The notes: generated from the letters alone by a model not told the origin. Positions 37,159 to 50,100 are shown, counted from the stretch's first letter. The stretch is DNA of 64,000 nt from Mycteria americana (GCF_035582795.1 NC_134370.1:48595501-48659500); one strand, 5' to 3'. Numbers and translations are program-made.

Positions 37159-37166
37159 CTTTATAT
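37159..37166 (-). promoter_or_regulatory. TATA box of ZP3 copy A
   Basis: The minus strand reads ATATAAAG about 55 bases upstream of the ATG, which would place transcription start about 25-30 bases before it. This short leader resembles that of the neighbouring ZP3-like gene. Confidence 0.6.
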
Positions 37167-37169
37167 CCC

Positions 37170-40100
37170 CCCCAGGAGCAGGAGCCGTCCGCCCCTGGGC
37201 TCCCGTTTGGGGACCAATGGCACCCAAAGGTCAGCCCTCGTGGGTGCGGGGAGAGGGGAGGCACAACCGAGTCATTTCCGGGGTGCCGGGACCCCCTGTT
37301 CCCGGGCTGCCCAAGGCGAGAGAAAACATCCTCGTCAGCCTCTTTGGGGAAGTTGTTTATAAAACTCAGCAGAAGCCGGAGACGGGGAGACTGGTACAAA
37401 GTGACTTGTTTAGGTTATAAGGTGATAAGGGGCTTTTCAAGGCTGCTGGGGAGGTGACAGAAGCGGGGAGAGCAGGGTCCACGATCCCAGCCCGGGTGCT
37501 TCCCGTCCCCTCCGCCGGGACCATCCCTGCCCGGCGCCGTCGGCCCCCCGGGACTTTGGTTCCCGCTCGGATGCTGATGTGCGGGGGGGCCGGGAGCCCA
37601 CGTGCTCACAGCTGCAGCCCGAACAGGGGCTTTAAGCATCCCCCCCCGCTCCTCAGCGGGGCCGGGGCCGGAATGTTCGGTCACCGCTGACCCAGCAGCA
37701 GCCCATGGAACGCCCTCACCACTGACACAAGTGCGGCTGTTCTCAGCTGGGGCCGAACAACCCCGATTTTGGCCTCGGCAGTGAGGTCATTAGCTGCAGA
37801 GCCGCAACCTTTCTTTTTTATCTCTGCTGCCCTCCCCCAGCTCTTTGGCTTGCGTTTGTTTTGTTGCCTTCAAGGAAATGGACTCGGGGTAAAAGAAGCT
37901 GGAGGCAAGGTGCTCCACCCATCGCTCCCCTCTCCCCACCACAGCACCCCGGTTTGTATCCCACCTCCTGCAAGTAGAGCTGGGCATTGCCTGGCTCCTC
38001 ACAGCTGAGGAACAGGGAAAGCTGCTTAAAAATAAACCCTATATGTTTTCAAGCCTCCTTATTGGAGTTTCTGTCTCTTCTTTTGAGCATCTTTAACTCT
38101 TTTTCCCTGCCAGGGCTCTGTGAGCATCCCTTTGGTTCCATACAAGGGATGCTCCATTTCATATCCCAAATTCCTCTCCATCTTTTGGGATGTCCCTGGC
38201 AAGCCTTAGGGACAGTAGAAAGCCTCTGATTTGGATGTTTGAACTGGAGCGGCTGAGCCATTTCTGGGAAAATGTAAAGAAACAGAAAGTTTTTGGGGCA
38301 GACATCGGCCAGCCCACTCCTAGCAGAAATCCCACCAGGTTTGGAGCTGGGACTGGCTTGTGCCTGACTCAACATCCCCCAAAACCACCCATGTGAAGCT
38401 TTATGGGCCAGTGTAAAACCTTCCGCCTTTCCCCCAGGAGCCAATGCCCCATCCCTGCTGCTGTCAGCGGGTCCAGGACTTCTCCTTTGTGTTTAAAATA
38501 CCTTGAGACTGGCACTTGCGTAGAAATGCCAGGGATTCCAGCAGGCTGAGCCCCATGCGTCAGGGAGATAACAGCAGCAGGCAATGCTGAATCAGTAAAT
38601 CAGTCCTTGGCTGCAAGGACCACAGGAGATGCCTGGTCTCACCCCATCACATCCTGGAGAGCTGCAGCTCAGCAGCCAGCTCCAGGGTTAGGTCGTGGGT
38701 TTCTAGGTACCAGGGCTTGATCCCAGCAGGAGAATAAATCCCCTTGATGGGTCGCCTTGTGTTTACATGGTTCAAATTAGCAGAGGTGAATCCTGGGTGG
38801 AGAAACACACCCAGGTTCAGAAGAGAGGAGGTATTTCTCTATGAAAACAGGGATTTCTGCTCCCAGGGTAGCCCTTGCCGGGACCAGCTGTCCCATCTTT
38901 ATTCCAAGCACAACACAACATTGGCCATGGACCAGGGCAGTTGGGAAAGAGCATGAGCTCATTTTTTTTGGAGGGGGCAGAGACCAGAAAGTCCCAGGGC
39001 ACTGGACAAGCACAAAACCCAGTGTTTTTCCCCTATTGTATAAGGGAGACTTTAAAGCACATCTCATTTTTCCTTATAACATAAAGTTTTAAGTCAAAAA
39101 TCTCTCATCAGATAACAAGGTCAGTGCTGCCGGTGAGCCTCACCAGAGCCAGGGATGCTGCCCAGGAAGGCGCAGGAGCTGCTGGAGTGGGACAGCTGCT
39201 CTGGAAAGCCAGAGAGTATTTCCCCATCCCCAGTTTCTTTGTAGACTGGATGTGGCCAATATTTGTCTTCCTTCCTGGAGCCAGCTGAGGTATTTTGGTT
39301 GAATGGCTGCAGGGCAACTGTGCTGGGTGGCACAGAGAAGGGTTTTCATTTAAAAGGGTCCTCTGTGTGTCTCAGCAAACCAGAGAGAGAGTCCCTGCTC
39401 AGAGCATGTGTGCCAAGGGATGGTCAGGGCACTGAACATCTAGAGAAGATGCTGATCAAGAAGGAATCAGTTATATGAGGATTTAACACATCAGCAGCCA
39501 CAACTCATGGTCTGGGAGGTTCAGGTTGGGTGAGGAAATATTTCTTCTCCAGGAAGCTTGTGCAGCCCTGGGCTGGGCACACAGGGTGGAAGATCTCCAT
39601 CCACAGACACTGCCAGCACAGGGCTGGTACACCTCATGTTGGACTGGAGACTTTCCGAGATCCCTTCCACCCACGTTTCCATGCTCTCCTCCTCTCCCTT
39701 CTGCCCCAAGAAGGGGACAGCTCACAGCTCTAAAGGGATGGTGAAGACTTCTCCTAAATACTCCCCCTAGAAGCTCCTACCTCCCACCTTGCTGCAAGAC
39801 AAGGACCAAACCCCTCCAGCAAGGGTCAGATTATATGGATGAGGAAAGAAGCCATACTGACAACCCCAACCCAAAGTCAGTGCAGCTCCCTCATCCAACC
39901 CAGAACTAATCTTTTAATTTTGAGAGAGGACTAATCTGCTTTTAGACCTGTGAGCAGCCAAACCGATAGCAAGGGAAGGGATGGGACAGTGGTTTAGGTG
40001 ACCCAAAGTTTCAAGTCCAGCTTGGCACCTTGTACCAAATTGATCCCAGTGCAAGGTGACATCCATCAAAGGACATCTAGCTGAGGGTCTCCAGGGTGCT

Positions 40101-41150
40101 AGATGACACCCAAAGATATGCCAGCTTGTGCAAGATACCACTTTCCTCTGTCCTCCATGAGGAAGAGAGCTGCCCAAGCTCCTTCAGAGCAGGTTAAGAG
40201 GTTGCAGAAGTCCTCCTGCCCCTGCAAAACAGCTCAAGAGGTAGCCATGCTGTGAGCAAGCTCCAGTGCCTCACAGGTCTCAGTTTTCCATGAATTCAGC
40301 CCCCTGAGCAAATAGTGCACCCCCAGGTGTTCAGTTCATCCACTTTCCACTGCTGCCTAAAGCAGGAACCTCTCCCAGCTACTGGGGAGCAACAGGTCCT
40401 TGGTTTGGGGCAGGAATATCTTGCGGTTACAGCTGGTCTGCTGAGCAGAAGAGCCCAGATTTCACAGAAGACCCCACTAGGACACTGGGGGACCCTCCCC
40501 CACCCCTTTTATATTTTTCTTTTTCTCACACAGGAGGAAAAAGCAAATGTGACTTGGGCATGTCAGAAAGCCCCTTTCTGGAGGTGGGGCAGGGGGAAGT
40601 GAGGGCAGAAATTCCAGTCCCTGCCCCAAGGACTGTTTATGTATTTCAGCCAAGGCTTGTTACATATAACTATGTGTAAACAGTCCTTGGGGCAGGGACT
40701 GGAATGCCTGCCTCTGTCCCAGGAAGAGCCCAACCTACCAACCCTTCTTCATCTAGCAAAGCTTGCTTTCTCTCCCAGGAACAGCTTCAGGCAGGAGCAT
40801 GGTGGTTCAACTTTTACTAAACCCTTAGCTCCCCTTGGCTTATTGAGTAAGGAGTTACCAGCATGGAGCGGACCCAAGTAGCTCCACAAAAAGGTAAAAC
40901 ATTGAGGCTAAACAAAACTCCATGCTTCTAGAAACAAGATGATAGTATCTGGATAGTGATTTTTTTTTCATCAGTACTCAGTTAGGTGCTCTGGAAGACA
41001 TTCATGGGGGTATAAGGCTGTACAAAGCTCCACTGAGGACAGGAGTTCAAGAAGAGCAAGATACTCAAATTGGGTGCAAAAAAGCACAGGTAAAGATTTG
41101 GTTAGCTCAGTCTTTCCAGAAAGTCTTTTCCACTCCCCCCACCAAGCCTC
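37170..41150. other. Intergenic DNA between the two ZP3 genes
   Basis: About 4 kb with no recognised gene, except for the hairpin at 40611-40705. Short open frames are not supported by splice sites or family resemblance. Confidence 0.55.
40611..40705. repeat. Perfect 29-bp inverted repeat (hairpin) with 37-base loop
   Basis: Arms at 40611-40639 (begins ATTCCAGTCCCTGCCCCAAG) and 40677-40705 are exact reverse complements. The loop is 40640-40676. No transposon family was recognised and no target-site duplication was seen. Confidence 0.9.
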
Positions 41151-41162
41151 TCAGTCCTTCAA

Positions 41163-41168
41163 TTTATT
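41163..41168 (-). terminator. Poly(A) signal of ZP3-like copy B
   Basis: AATAAA on the minus strand, about 60 bases after the copy B stop codon. Confidence 0.65.
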
Positions 41169-41226
41169 TTTCTATTAGACAGCTGTAAGAGTTGAAACCA
41201 GTAACTTAAACAGGGTTGCTGGACTT

Positions 41227-44200
41227 TCAGCAGGCAGTCAGAGCTCCTAGAACAGCAAGGATCAGGATGACCACACCAGCAACTGCAGCCAGCCCAAATA
41301 CCATCCACAAGTGACCTGCATCTAGAAAGGAGAAGTAAGGAGGTGGTTACAGCCAGAGCTGGGACCTGCCAAACAAACCACCCCCCTTCCCTGGGTTTGC
41401 CCTACCGCGTGAAGGCATCTTCCTAACTGGGTGATCCTTCCAGCTATTGATGAAGAGAGGTCCAACCACAACATCTGCTTCTTTCACCAAGGGATCTGAA
41501 AGGGAGGATCTTTGAGCACTCAAACTTGTTTGAAAATCTAGCTCTCCCAAGCCTTGGATTAGCACTGAGGAGCCAACAAGTAGCGAGGCAGCTCCAGCCA
41601 CCCAGCTCTGAGGAAGGTGCCACGATGGTGGCAAAGCCCAAGAGGCATGATGAGACCTACCAAGCTGGGAGGGCATTTCTCTCCGGGCACGTCCTCCTTG
41701 CCATCGGGAGGGAGCATGGAGCCACCTGGAGTGCCCAGCCAAGCCACAGCTCCTCATCTCACAGCAGGAGCAGACATCCCAGGTGCCTTCCACAGGAGCC
41801 CAGCTAGAAGAGATCCTGGTGAGTAGCCCACCCTGTGGTAGGAATCCCTCACATGCTTTCAGGTCTCAGAGACCAAAACCCTCCCACCCAGATGGCCAAC
41901 CCCACCTTCCTGGAAGGTGACACATCAGATGAGAAGCCCAAGCTCTTCACCTTTGGGCAAGTTGCTGTTCCAGCTACTCACAGGTTGCTGGCTTTGTTGA
42001 AGGAGCAAGCCTTGTTCAGAGGGTCAGGAGCTTGGTCAGCCAGGGAGACCTTCAGGTGGCACGTGATGTAGATCTGGGGGGGCCAGGCAGAGCAGACAGG
42101 TTAGGCTGTCATTTGCCTTTATGGCTTTCTCATGTACTATGAAGTTGGTCTTCAATGGGACCACTGTCTCCCCAGGGCAGCTCAACCCCACCCTGTTTCC
42201 TTCAAGCCACCTAAGGGTTCAGCTGTTGAAGCCCATCAGAAGGGCTTGTCTTGACCAGTATCAGAACTGGTCTCCAAGGAAGATCCTTGGCTCAGAGGGC
42301 CATGATTCAGAAGCAGTAATACAGGGTGACCTCAATCATATGTTGCTATGAGGCAGTTGCCTTGGAAATGTAATTCTAGACAAAACCACATTAACTTTCT
42401 TAATGGAGTGAGGCTATAGCCCCATCTAGGCAAGGGAGTTCACTTGCTTTAGGAAGGATTTACCAGATTGCTGGAGTCTCCTGCAAACTTGAATGCATCT
42501 ACTGCAAACTGAAGCACATCTTGCCTGGGTCTTGGGGATATAAAAGTTGAGGTGGCATCATCCAGTTGCCCATCCACCAGGCACCTAGACACAAAAACAA
42601 GGACCAGCAGGATCCCGCTATCAGAGATGCCCATCACCTGCAGAAGGGTGTCTCTTAAGGGAACAACCAGCTCTTACCCACTGAAGTCAATGAAAGCATA
42701 CTGGGGAGAAGAGCTCCTGTCTGGGGTCAGAGTGGCCACACAGTTGTCCACAAAGAGCCTCAGAGGTGCATGGTTCTCTGTGTTGACACTAGCTTGGAAG
42801 TGGAGGACCTCTCCCAGTTGAAATATGGTGGAGACTCTCTCAGCACTCCAGTCATCTGGAAGGAGAGGCCACCAGGCACTCATGAATGGGAAGCCAGCTT
42901 GTGCTTCACTGCTTCCACCCAAGGAAACCCCAATGGGCACAAGGCCCTGGGTACTCACCAAAACTGTACCAAACCCCAGCTGCTCCAGGAGCACTGGGGT
43001 GATACCAGCACCAGCTGTGCCATCTAGTGGCAGCATGGCCACCTCAGAGGCCAGCCCAGGGTGCCCTGCACCAGAGGAGACCCTCACGCAAAACCTACCG
43101 TTCATAAGGCGCAGGGAGAAGGGTAGCTTCTCCTCAGAGGACAGGGTGGAGCGGAAGGGCGCCCATGTGGGCTTGACACCATTGCTGCTTACATTGTCCC
43201 TCCTGGAGAGAGAGATGACCACGGTTAAATGCTCTGCAGCAGCAGAAGGGCTTGCTTGGTGCTCATCTGCATCGGCTCACCTTGGGTAGTGGCACTCAAT
43301 AGGAACCACAGCAGGGCTGGCACGGATGATGACTGGGTTGCCAGCAGGAACTGGTTTGTAATTTAAGCTTGTGCTGTAGACTAGAGCATCAGGGGTCACC
43401 TGGGGAAAGACAAGACACATTATCTAGTCATTAAGAGCCCTGTTCTTTTGGCCACACACACAGAGCAGCACATTTAAGTCTGGAGACTCAGTGCTGAGAT
43501 GTTTCTTCTGGTCATCAGCCAGTAGCATTTGTGCTGGAGGCAGGTGAGTGGCACTCATCCTGCTGCAGGCATGCTCTGGGCTGGGAAGCTGCTCCAGCCT
43601 GTCCCAGGACAGCTTCTGGTCAGCAGCAGAGCTGGATGCAGAGGTGCTCAAACTGACTCTTATTTTTCTTCTTCTAGTTTCCATGTCCCAGAACAACAGA
43701 CAGGAAAGTCTGTCCCCCAAGATATCAGAGGGTGACTTCTGCTCAGGGGGATTTAATGAAGGTATCTGCTGGCTGGAGTATGGGGGAGTACCTGCTCACC
43801 CTCGTGGCCCCAGGCCTCTCCCAGGGGGGAGAGGCCACTTCAAATTTAAGTTTTCTGTGAAGGAGCTTCATGCTACGCTCAAGCAGCAGTAAGCAGCACC
43901 CAGATGCCTCCTAAGGTAGGAATCCACTGCTGGCTTGCTGCAGTAGCTCCCAGCACCAGGTCACCTGGGCTCCCCCCTGGAGGTGGCAGCAACAGCATAA
44001 ATAGTCCTGGAAGATTTAGATACCTCTGTATTCATCAGGAAAAACCTAATTTCTCTGCCTCTTGCATGCTCTTCCCTGCTCACACAACCCCAGAGCTAGC
44101 CCCAGACAAGACAGCACAGCTTCTGTTGCCCTTGAAAAGCAGACTGAGACATTCAGCCTCTAGGAAGGGCTTTGGAGCATTTCCCTGAGCCAACTACATC

Positions 44201-44695
44201 ACAGCCCCCTGCTAGTCTCAGCATCCCAAGGCACTGAGGTGCAAGCCAAAAGGCAGACCCCCACCCTAGGGCTCCAGACCCCTCCAGCCTTACCCTGAGG
44301 GTGCTGCCACACTCATGCAGTCTAGCCGCGAAGGTCACCGTGGTCTCAGCAGTGCTCCAGACTGCAGGCAGGCAGGCAGCTGAGCCCAGGGTCAGCTCTG
44401 CAGCCTTGACCAGGCGCCCCGTGCCAAAGAGGTCCCTGTGCACTGTGACCACCATCTGCGCCTCCTGGCACTGCACAGCCACAGGGTGCAGTGGGACAGC
44501 AGCCTGGAGCTGGGAGACATCTACCCATGCCCAGGGGGAGGGCTGGGAGAAGGCATGGGACTGCCCTGAGGAAGGATCCCCTCCATACCTCCATAGCTCT
44601 GCCTCCCCTCTAATGAAGCCCCATGGGTTGTAAGCAACTACCTCCCCAAAAACCCAGAAGAAAAGAGCAAACCCCAGGCTGCTTCTAGGCCTCAT
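41227..44695 (-). CDS. Zona pellucida sperm-binding protein 3-like (copy B)
   Basis: Second ZP3-family egg-coat gene, in tandem with copy A and in the same orientation. Nine exons: 44695-44294, 43399-43281, 43202-43099, 42855-42678, 42584-42464, 42073-41982, 41803-41661, 41495-41406 and 41321-41227; 448 codons in frame. Exons 2-6 have exactly the lengths of those in copy A (119, 104, 178, 121, 92 nt), and exon 8 is also equal (90 nt), which proves duplication of a whole gene. It has a signal peptide ([17 protein letters not shown]), ZP-N ([20 protein letters not shown]), ZP-C ([24 protein letters not shown]), furin site GRARRE and a membrane anchor ([20 protein letters not shown]). The start at 44695 is preferred to an upstream in-frame ATG because a TATA box lies between them. 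The sequence has diverged clearly from copy A but is intact, so it is probably functional. It could be a named avian ZP3 paralogue that I cannot identify. Confidence 0.92.
43018..43033 (-). promoter_or_regulatory. CTCF-like motif in ZP3-like intron 3
   Basis: The minus strand reads TGCCACTAGATGGCAC, a strong match to the CTCF core and better than the 17251 site. Both motifs point the same way. Confidence 0.45.
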
Positions 44696-44740
44696 CCTGC
44701 CTACCACAGTCCAGCACAAGGAGCAACTGCTGCCCAGGGA

Positions 44741-44750
44741 CCTTTTATAG
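44741..44750 (-). promoter_or_regulatory. TATA box of ZP3-like copy B
   Basis: The minus strand reads CTATAAAAGG, about 48 bases upstream of the chosen ATG. E-box sequences CAGCTG (44764-44769) and CAGGTG (44779-44784) lie just upstream. E-boxes bound by FIGLA are known to drive ZP genes in oocytes. Confidence 0.65.
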
Positions 44751-44789
44751 CCCACGCCTCCCACAGCTGCTCCCACCTCAGGTGATGCT

Positions 44790-46400
44790 CAGCACACCTC
44801 CTGTAAGGGCAACTAGCAACAGCTGAGAGCACCCAGTTCCCTGGGGAACTCATCATGGTGGGCTCTAATGAGCTAATGAGGTGCTGGACTGGGTCCCTTG
44901 CCCACAGGAGAGATGTTGAGTTTGCTGTGCAGCCAACTGCAGTTTTTTGCCCTGTTTTTTGGTAACAAGCAGCTCTGTAAGATCCATAGAGACATGTCCC
45001 ACCTTCAGACCATATGTCCCACCTGCAGATCATGGGGCCCTTCTGCAGTGGGGTTGCTGGGGGATGGCGTGGGAGGTGACACTTTCCCAAGGCAAACCCA
45101 CTCTTCAGGTGCCCAGACTTGTCCCTATCCCCAGCTCCTTTAAGATGGTGATGATCCTCATGGAGCCGCTCATGTCAAGGGCAATTGGGGATTTCCAGGA
45201 TGTGAGGGACTCACAGCTGGCTCTTCTCTACTGAGCAAAAGTTGATTTTTTGGAGGAAGAAGAGGAAATTTAAACTTGAATTATGTGGAAGAATAAAAGG
45301 AAAAAGGGGGATCACGGAGGAGATCCCCATCGGTTGAACTGCATCCCTGCTCCTGCAGGACCAGGTGCCACACAGTGGCATCCACACTGGTGCTGCCACC
45401 TGTATCTCCTTGTGTTTCCTGGGATTTTAGCAAAAGGGAGGAAAATGCTTCTGCACACATGGCTGTTTGACTGTTTCCTGAACAGACTTGTCCCCTGGAG
45501 ACTTGTCCCCTTCCTTGGCAGGACTGGTGTTGAAATGAGTGGTAGTAAAAGAATTAATAGAATAATCCTTATCAGGAATAATATTAGAGCTATTAGGTAT
45601 TACAGATAATAATTATTTCTAATAATTATTAGAATTATTAGACCTGGGGCAAAATGGTCCCCACAGTGTCTGGGCAGTCCATCCCTTCCTGGGATGATTC
45701 AGCAGCAGATTGTCGCCTCCGTGGTCCCCAGAGGGAGGGGATCGGGGCTGGTTGACCCAGCTGAATCACCCTGCAAGCTTCCTCATGCCTGGTTAGAGGC
45801 TATAAATCAGCAGAAAAAGCAGCTTGTGTATTGAAGTGACACCGGGGAGGAGCATGGCTTTGGGCAGCAGTCCTTTTAGAGGGTTTTAGGGACAGCACAA
45901 AGATATTTGCTTTGCCCCTGCCTCTGGGTGGACATTGGTGTGCTCATTGCTTTGATCACACATGCAGGTGAGGACCAGGTGAGATGCCCATGAGTTTCGG
46001 GCGATAGTCGTGGTTGAATCAGGCTGTTTTGGTATGATCCAAACTGGATAGCTGCCAGTGGGCAAGACAGCTATGCACCATCCGAAGGGAAACGACTTGG
46101 GTTGTTCCCATGGGGTGCAGGCTGACGAGCTTTCTCAGCACCTCCCTAAGCAAACAGGACCTCTTGGTGCTCTCTTGCTTGTCTTCAAGCCAACGCCTAT
46201 CTTGGGGATAGCTGCATGTCTCACGTACATGGGTCATCCCATGCTCATTGTGCTCACCTCAGCTGTGTTGTGGGCTCAAGGGGCCATCATGCTGCAAAGG
46301 ACCCATCACCACAGCACCCATCACCCTGCACATCTGCCTTTTTGAGCAGGTGGGTATTGTGGGAATGGAGAGCAAAAGGAAATAATTTGCAATGCACAAC
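44790..46400. other. Intergenic DNA between ZP3-like and PML
   Basis: No gene is recognised. An AT-rich, partly palindromic stretch at about 45540-45640 (AATAATTATTTCTAATAATT) stands out from the surroundings. Confidence 0.5.
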
Positions 46401-46415
46401 AAATTAGGAAAATTA

Positions 46416-46421
46416 TTTATT
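46416..46421 (-). terminator. PML long-form poly(A) signal (candidate)
   Basis: AATAAA on the minus strand, about 690 bases after the long-form stop. It is the clearest signal found downstream, so it is proposed as the end of the PML-I-type transcript. Confidence 0.45.
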
Positions 46422-47104
46422 TCTTCTGCATCTGTAGGCAGTCGCAGAAGCCAAAGAGCAATGAGGTGCATTCCCTGATCAAGCAATTCCCTGTCCGTCT
46501 TTGAGCTTGGAAAGCAGGGGGAGAGGTAGGAAAACCATACTCCTCTGTGCCCACTTAGGAGGTTCATATCCCAGGCTAGAGGGGTTAGATCCTGCTGACT
46601 GAAGGAGGATTTTCAGTTCTTCCTTCAACCATGTCCCACACAGCAGCTCACAGGAACAGAGCAGCTCTGTGCAACCTCTTCCCAGCAATGACCACCATCC
46701 TTGTCCTTCCAAGCCAGTTTCCCCACCTGCTGTTTCTCCAGCTGACTTTGGATTCCATTGACCCCCCAAAAAACCCAGACCAGAAATGGTTTGAAAGATT
46801 TCTCCCAAAAGCTGGCTTGATCCATCCAGGGGGGAAACAAAGGCATGGCGTGGCTGCAGGATGTTGTCAGAGCCAGGACATCTCCCAGCCAAGCTAGTGT
46901 CCTCACCTCTTCACCTTAGCACCGGTTCAGACAAGAGAGGACAGCAAGAGACTGTCACACCCCAGAGACCCAGACTAACCACCCCAGGCAAGAACAGGCA
47001 GGGAATATTGAAGACAAAACTACTGATGTGAGCCGGAATTTGGCTCCAGGACTCATTCCCCGTGGGTGAGAGGGGAATGAGTCCTGGAGAGGCACCAGCA
47101 TCTT

Positions 47105-50100
47105 TCAACACCTTTCCTCGCTCTTTATGGCTCCTGGGAAACTGCTGCCTGCCAGGGTCTTCTGGCTTTCAGCCAACTGCTCCTGGCACTGGAAGTAGAC
47201 CTTGACCTTGTTCAGGTTTTGGATTTTGTTTTCAGAGCTGTGCCGGTGAGTGTTGATGATGCGGCACACTTCCTGTAGCCCCTTCTCGGGGTTTTGCTGG
47301 TAGCAGGACCAGAGCTCAGAGAGGCCAACGTTGTGGGCGGCCAATGTTTGGGCTGATGGCTTGGTGAGGAGCTTCTCGGCCAGCAAGGGCTGGAGGGAAA
47401 TGAAGGACTCCAGGTTGGCTTGACTGAGGATCACCCTGGGTTTCTTCACCAGGTTGACGTCCAGGACCTCACACAGGTACTTCATGATGTTGGCGTTCTC
47501 CATGGTGCTGCAGTCACCGAAGTGCCACCAGAGGTAAGTGCTGGCCAAGTTCTTCAGCTTGTAGTTATCCCTCTCGGGCATCTCCTCCTTAATCAGGGGC
47601 AAAATGTCCAGGAAACCATACACGATGGAGCTGAACTCCTCTTTCTTGTCCATGACCGTCAATGCTTTCAAGAGGGTGGGAAAGGGGAGTGACCAGAGAC
47701 CAAAGCCACCCAGGATGGGCCTGTGGACAGTGTTGAGGTAGCACAGCAGATTCCTCAGACCGATCTCGCAGACACTATTTTTCGCCATCAGGCTGGACAA
47801 ATATCTCACTGGCTGAATCAGGACTGGGAATATTTTCTCTCCATCTACCACTGTCATTTGAATGCTTTCATTTTCTAGAGAAGAGGAGGGGGAAGGGAAG
47901 GAGGATTGGAGAGGGAGGACAGGCAGAGTTAGTCTCTTATTCAGGAGGAAAATAAAACATTGAGTTGCTCAGTCTCTAACAGCCTTCACCATTGATAGCA
48001 GCTGGGGGACTGATCCATCATTTCACCTATCTCCACCATTCAGTCACATCCTCAGTTTCCAGCATCTCCAACGTCCTTCAGGAGTGTCCTTCCCATCAAC
48101 ACTAACACCTCCTGCAGTGGAATCATTTACCCCACCAGGAACATGAGGGCTTTTACAGCTTTTTGAGCATGGACTAAGGAGAGGGGCTTGAAAAGTAAAA
48201 TTCACCTCGGCCAAGAGAGATTGGCCCATGGGAAGGAAAAGCAAGGGAGCCCATGTTGACATGATGGCACAAGGGCTGGTTAACTAGCTGAGCAATCTCA
48301 GAGAAGTCTCCCCATGGCCCTACAGGCTCCATGTTCCTCCAGATGTCCTGAAACTCAAAGGCAAGGCCTCTTGGGAGCTCAGGATATTGTCCTCTCCCTT
48401 ACACAGCCAAGGCCATGGTGGACATGCCTGTACCTCCCCCCCCCAAAAAAAGAAGAGACACTGACAGATGCGGGGATCTGAGCTGGCTGCAACATGGGAC
48501 CTCTCCACTTAGGATCTTACTCAAAATCTTCACGTCAAAGAAGACCAGGGATCCTTGTGTCGTGTCCAGTGGTTTCTGGCTGCTGATGGGAAGGCCCAGG
48601 TAGCCTTCGCTGGTGCTCTCGTCAAGGGTGTTGCTGAGGTCATCTAGCTGACTGGAGTCCTGGAAGAGCACAAAATTTGCTTTTAATAAATGTCACAGGA
48701 AGAACCAGGGCAGCAGCTCTGGGCACTCGTGTGTCCTGGAGGTTACCAAAGCTCAAATCTACTCAAACTGCCTGCTAGAGGACTTAGGATGTAATAATCC
48801 CCTCTGGTTGGTCATGAAGACTTGACTCCTCCAGCACCGCAAAACAAAGTGACACGCATACTCCATGCATGTCCACATGGGACAACTCACTTAGATCCTT
48901 CCCAACTGGCTTTCTGCTCAAAAGTGACAGAAAAGTTGGGGCTACCCAACATTTCCCCTCTGGCTGTGAGCCAAGGACCTAACCCAGCAAACAGCAGGCG
49001 GGGAAGGGAAGTTGCCCATTTCTAAAACCTCTTCTGAGGAGCTGGTCACCAGCTTTTGGTTGCACATACTGTCATGGGAACTGCTCAGTGCTGCAAAGTA
49101 CAACAAAACCCCATCCATCCATAGCCTCAAAGAGGAGGTGAGGTTTTGGACTGCCTCTTCTTGCTGGCCTTCATTTTGGCTTCTCACCACCTTGGCACCA
49201 AGATGGTATCTACCAAGGTCTCCAAGCTGCTGGGCAGCCCAGTTCCCCCAGAACTGAAGAGCTACAGGGGATTTATTTTGGCACTCATGAAGGATTTCAC
49301 AAGTTCCTTGCCGGGCTCTAAGGGGGATTATGGGATGGTCCTGAAGGTCTGGAAGCACCAAGTGGTGCAGTCTTCATGGTTTAAACACTGAGCAATGCAG
49401 GGCCAAGCACTGAAGGCCCTTTAGCTGCACTCACCATTGACTCCTCATCAGTGCTGTCCTCCTCAAAGCTGTCCGGGTAGAGAATATCGCTATCTGCCAA
49501 GGTAGGAAAGATGTGTCACCTTTCGGATGTGGGGCTGGCCACACCTGCAGTGAGTGCCAGGGCCGATGGTCCCCTGATCGGCATCACCAACCATGCTGAG
49601 AGGTGGCCCTGGACAGCCAGCAAGGTGGGTGTGGAGCAAGCAGGGAGCAACCCTGCCCTCAGGGTCCACCTGAAAAAGGACTGATTCCCCCTCAAGCCAC
49701 AGATACAGAGTACACACTGGGCAAGATCCTACTGGGGAGAGAGGACCAAAAGGCAGCATCATGTAGCCTAAGAGTATGCAAGCAGTTGAAGAAACAAAGT
49801 CTGGTTCTCCATTAATTTCCACCAAATACCTTGTCTTTGAACAAGACAATGTGCTAGGACATAACTATCCTCCTGGGACGTCTATGGAGATGTTGCAAAC
49901 TGCCCTGCCTTGATGCCTACACCCCATAAAGTCTACCTGTGGCTTCACTGCTCTGGACACCGCTTACCTGAGTCGTGAAGCCCACCGTTGCCATCTGGCA
50001 CGTCTTCCAGCAGGTTGTCCTCCTTGGCAAGAGTCATGGGGGACACCAAACGGCTGGTCCCAGGCTGGTCCCAGCAGCTTGGCTGGTTCCACCCATCGTT

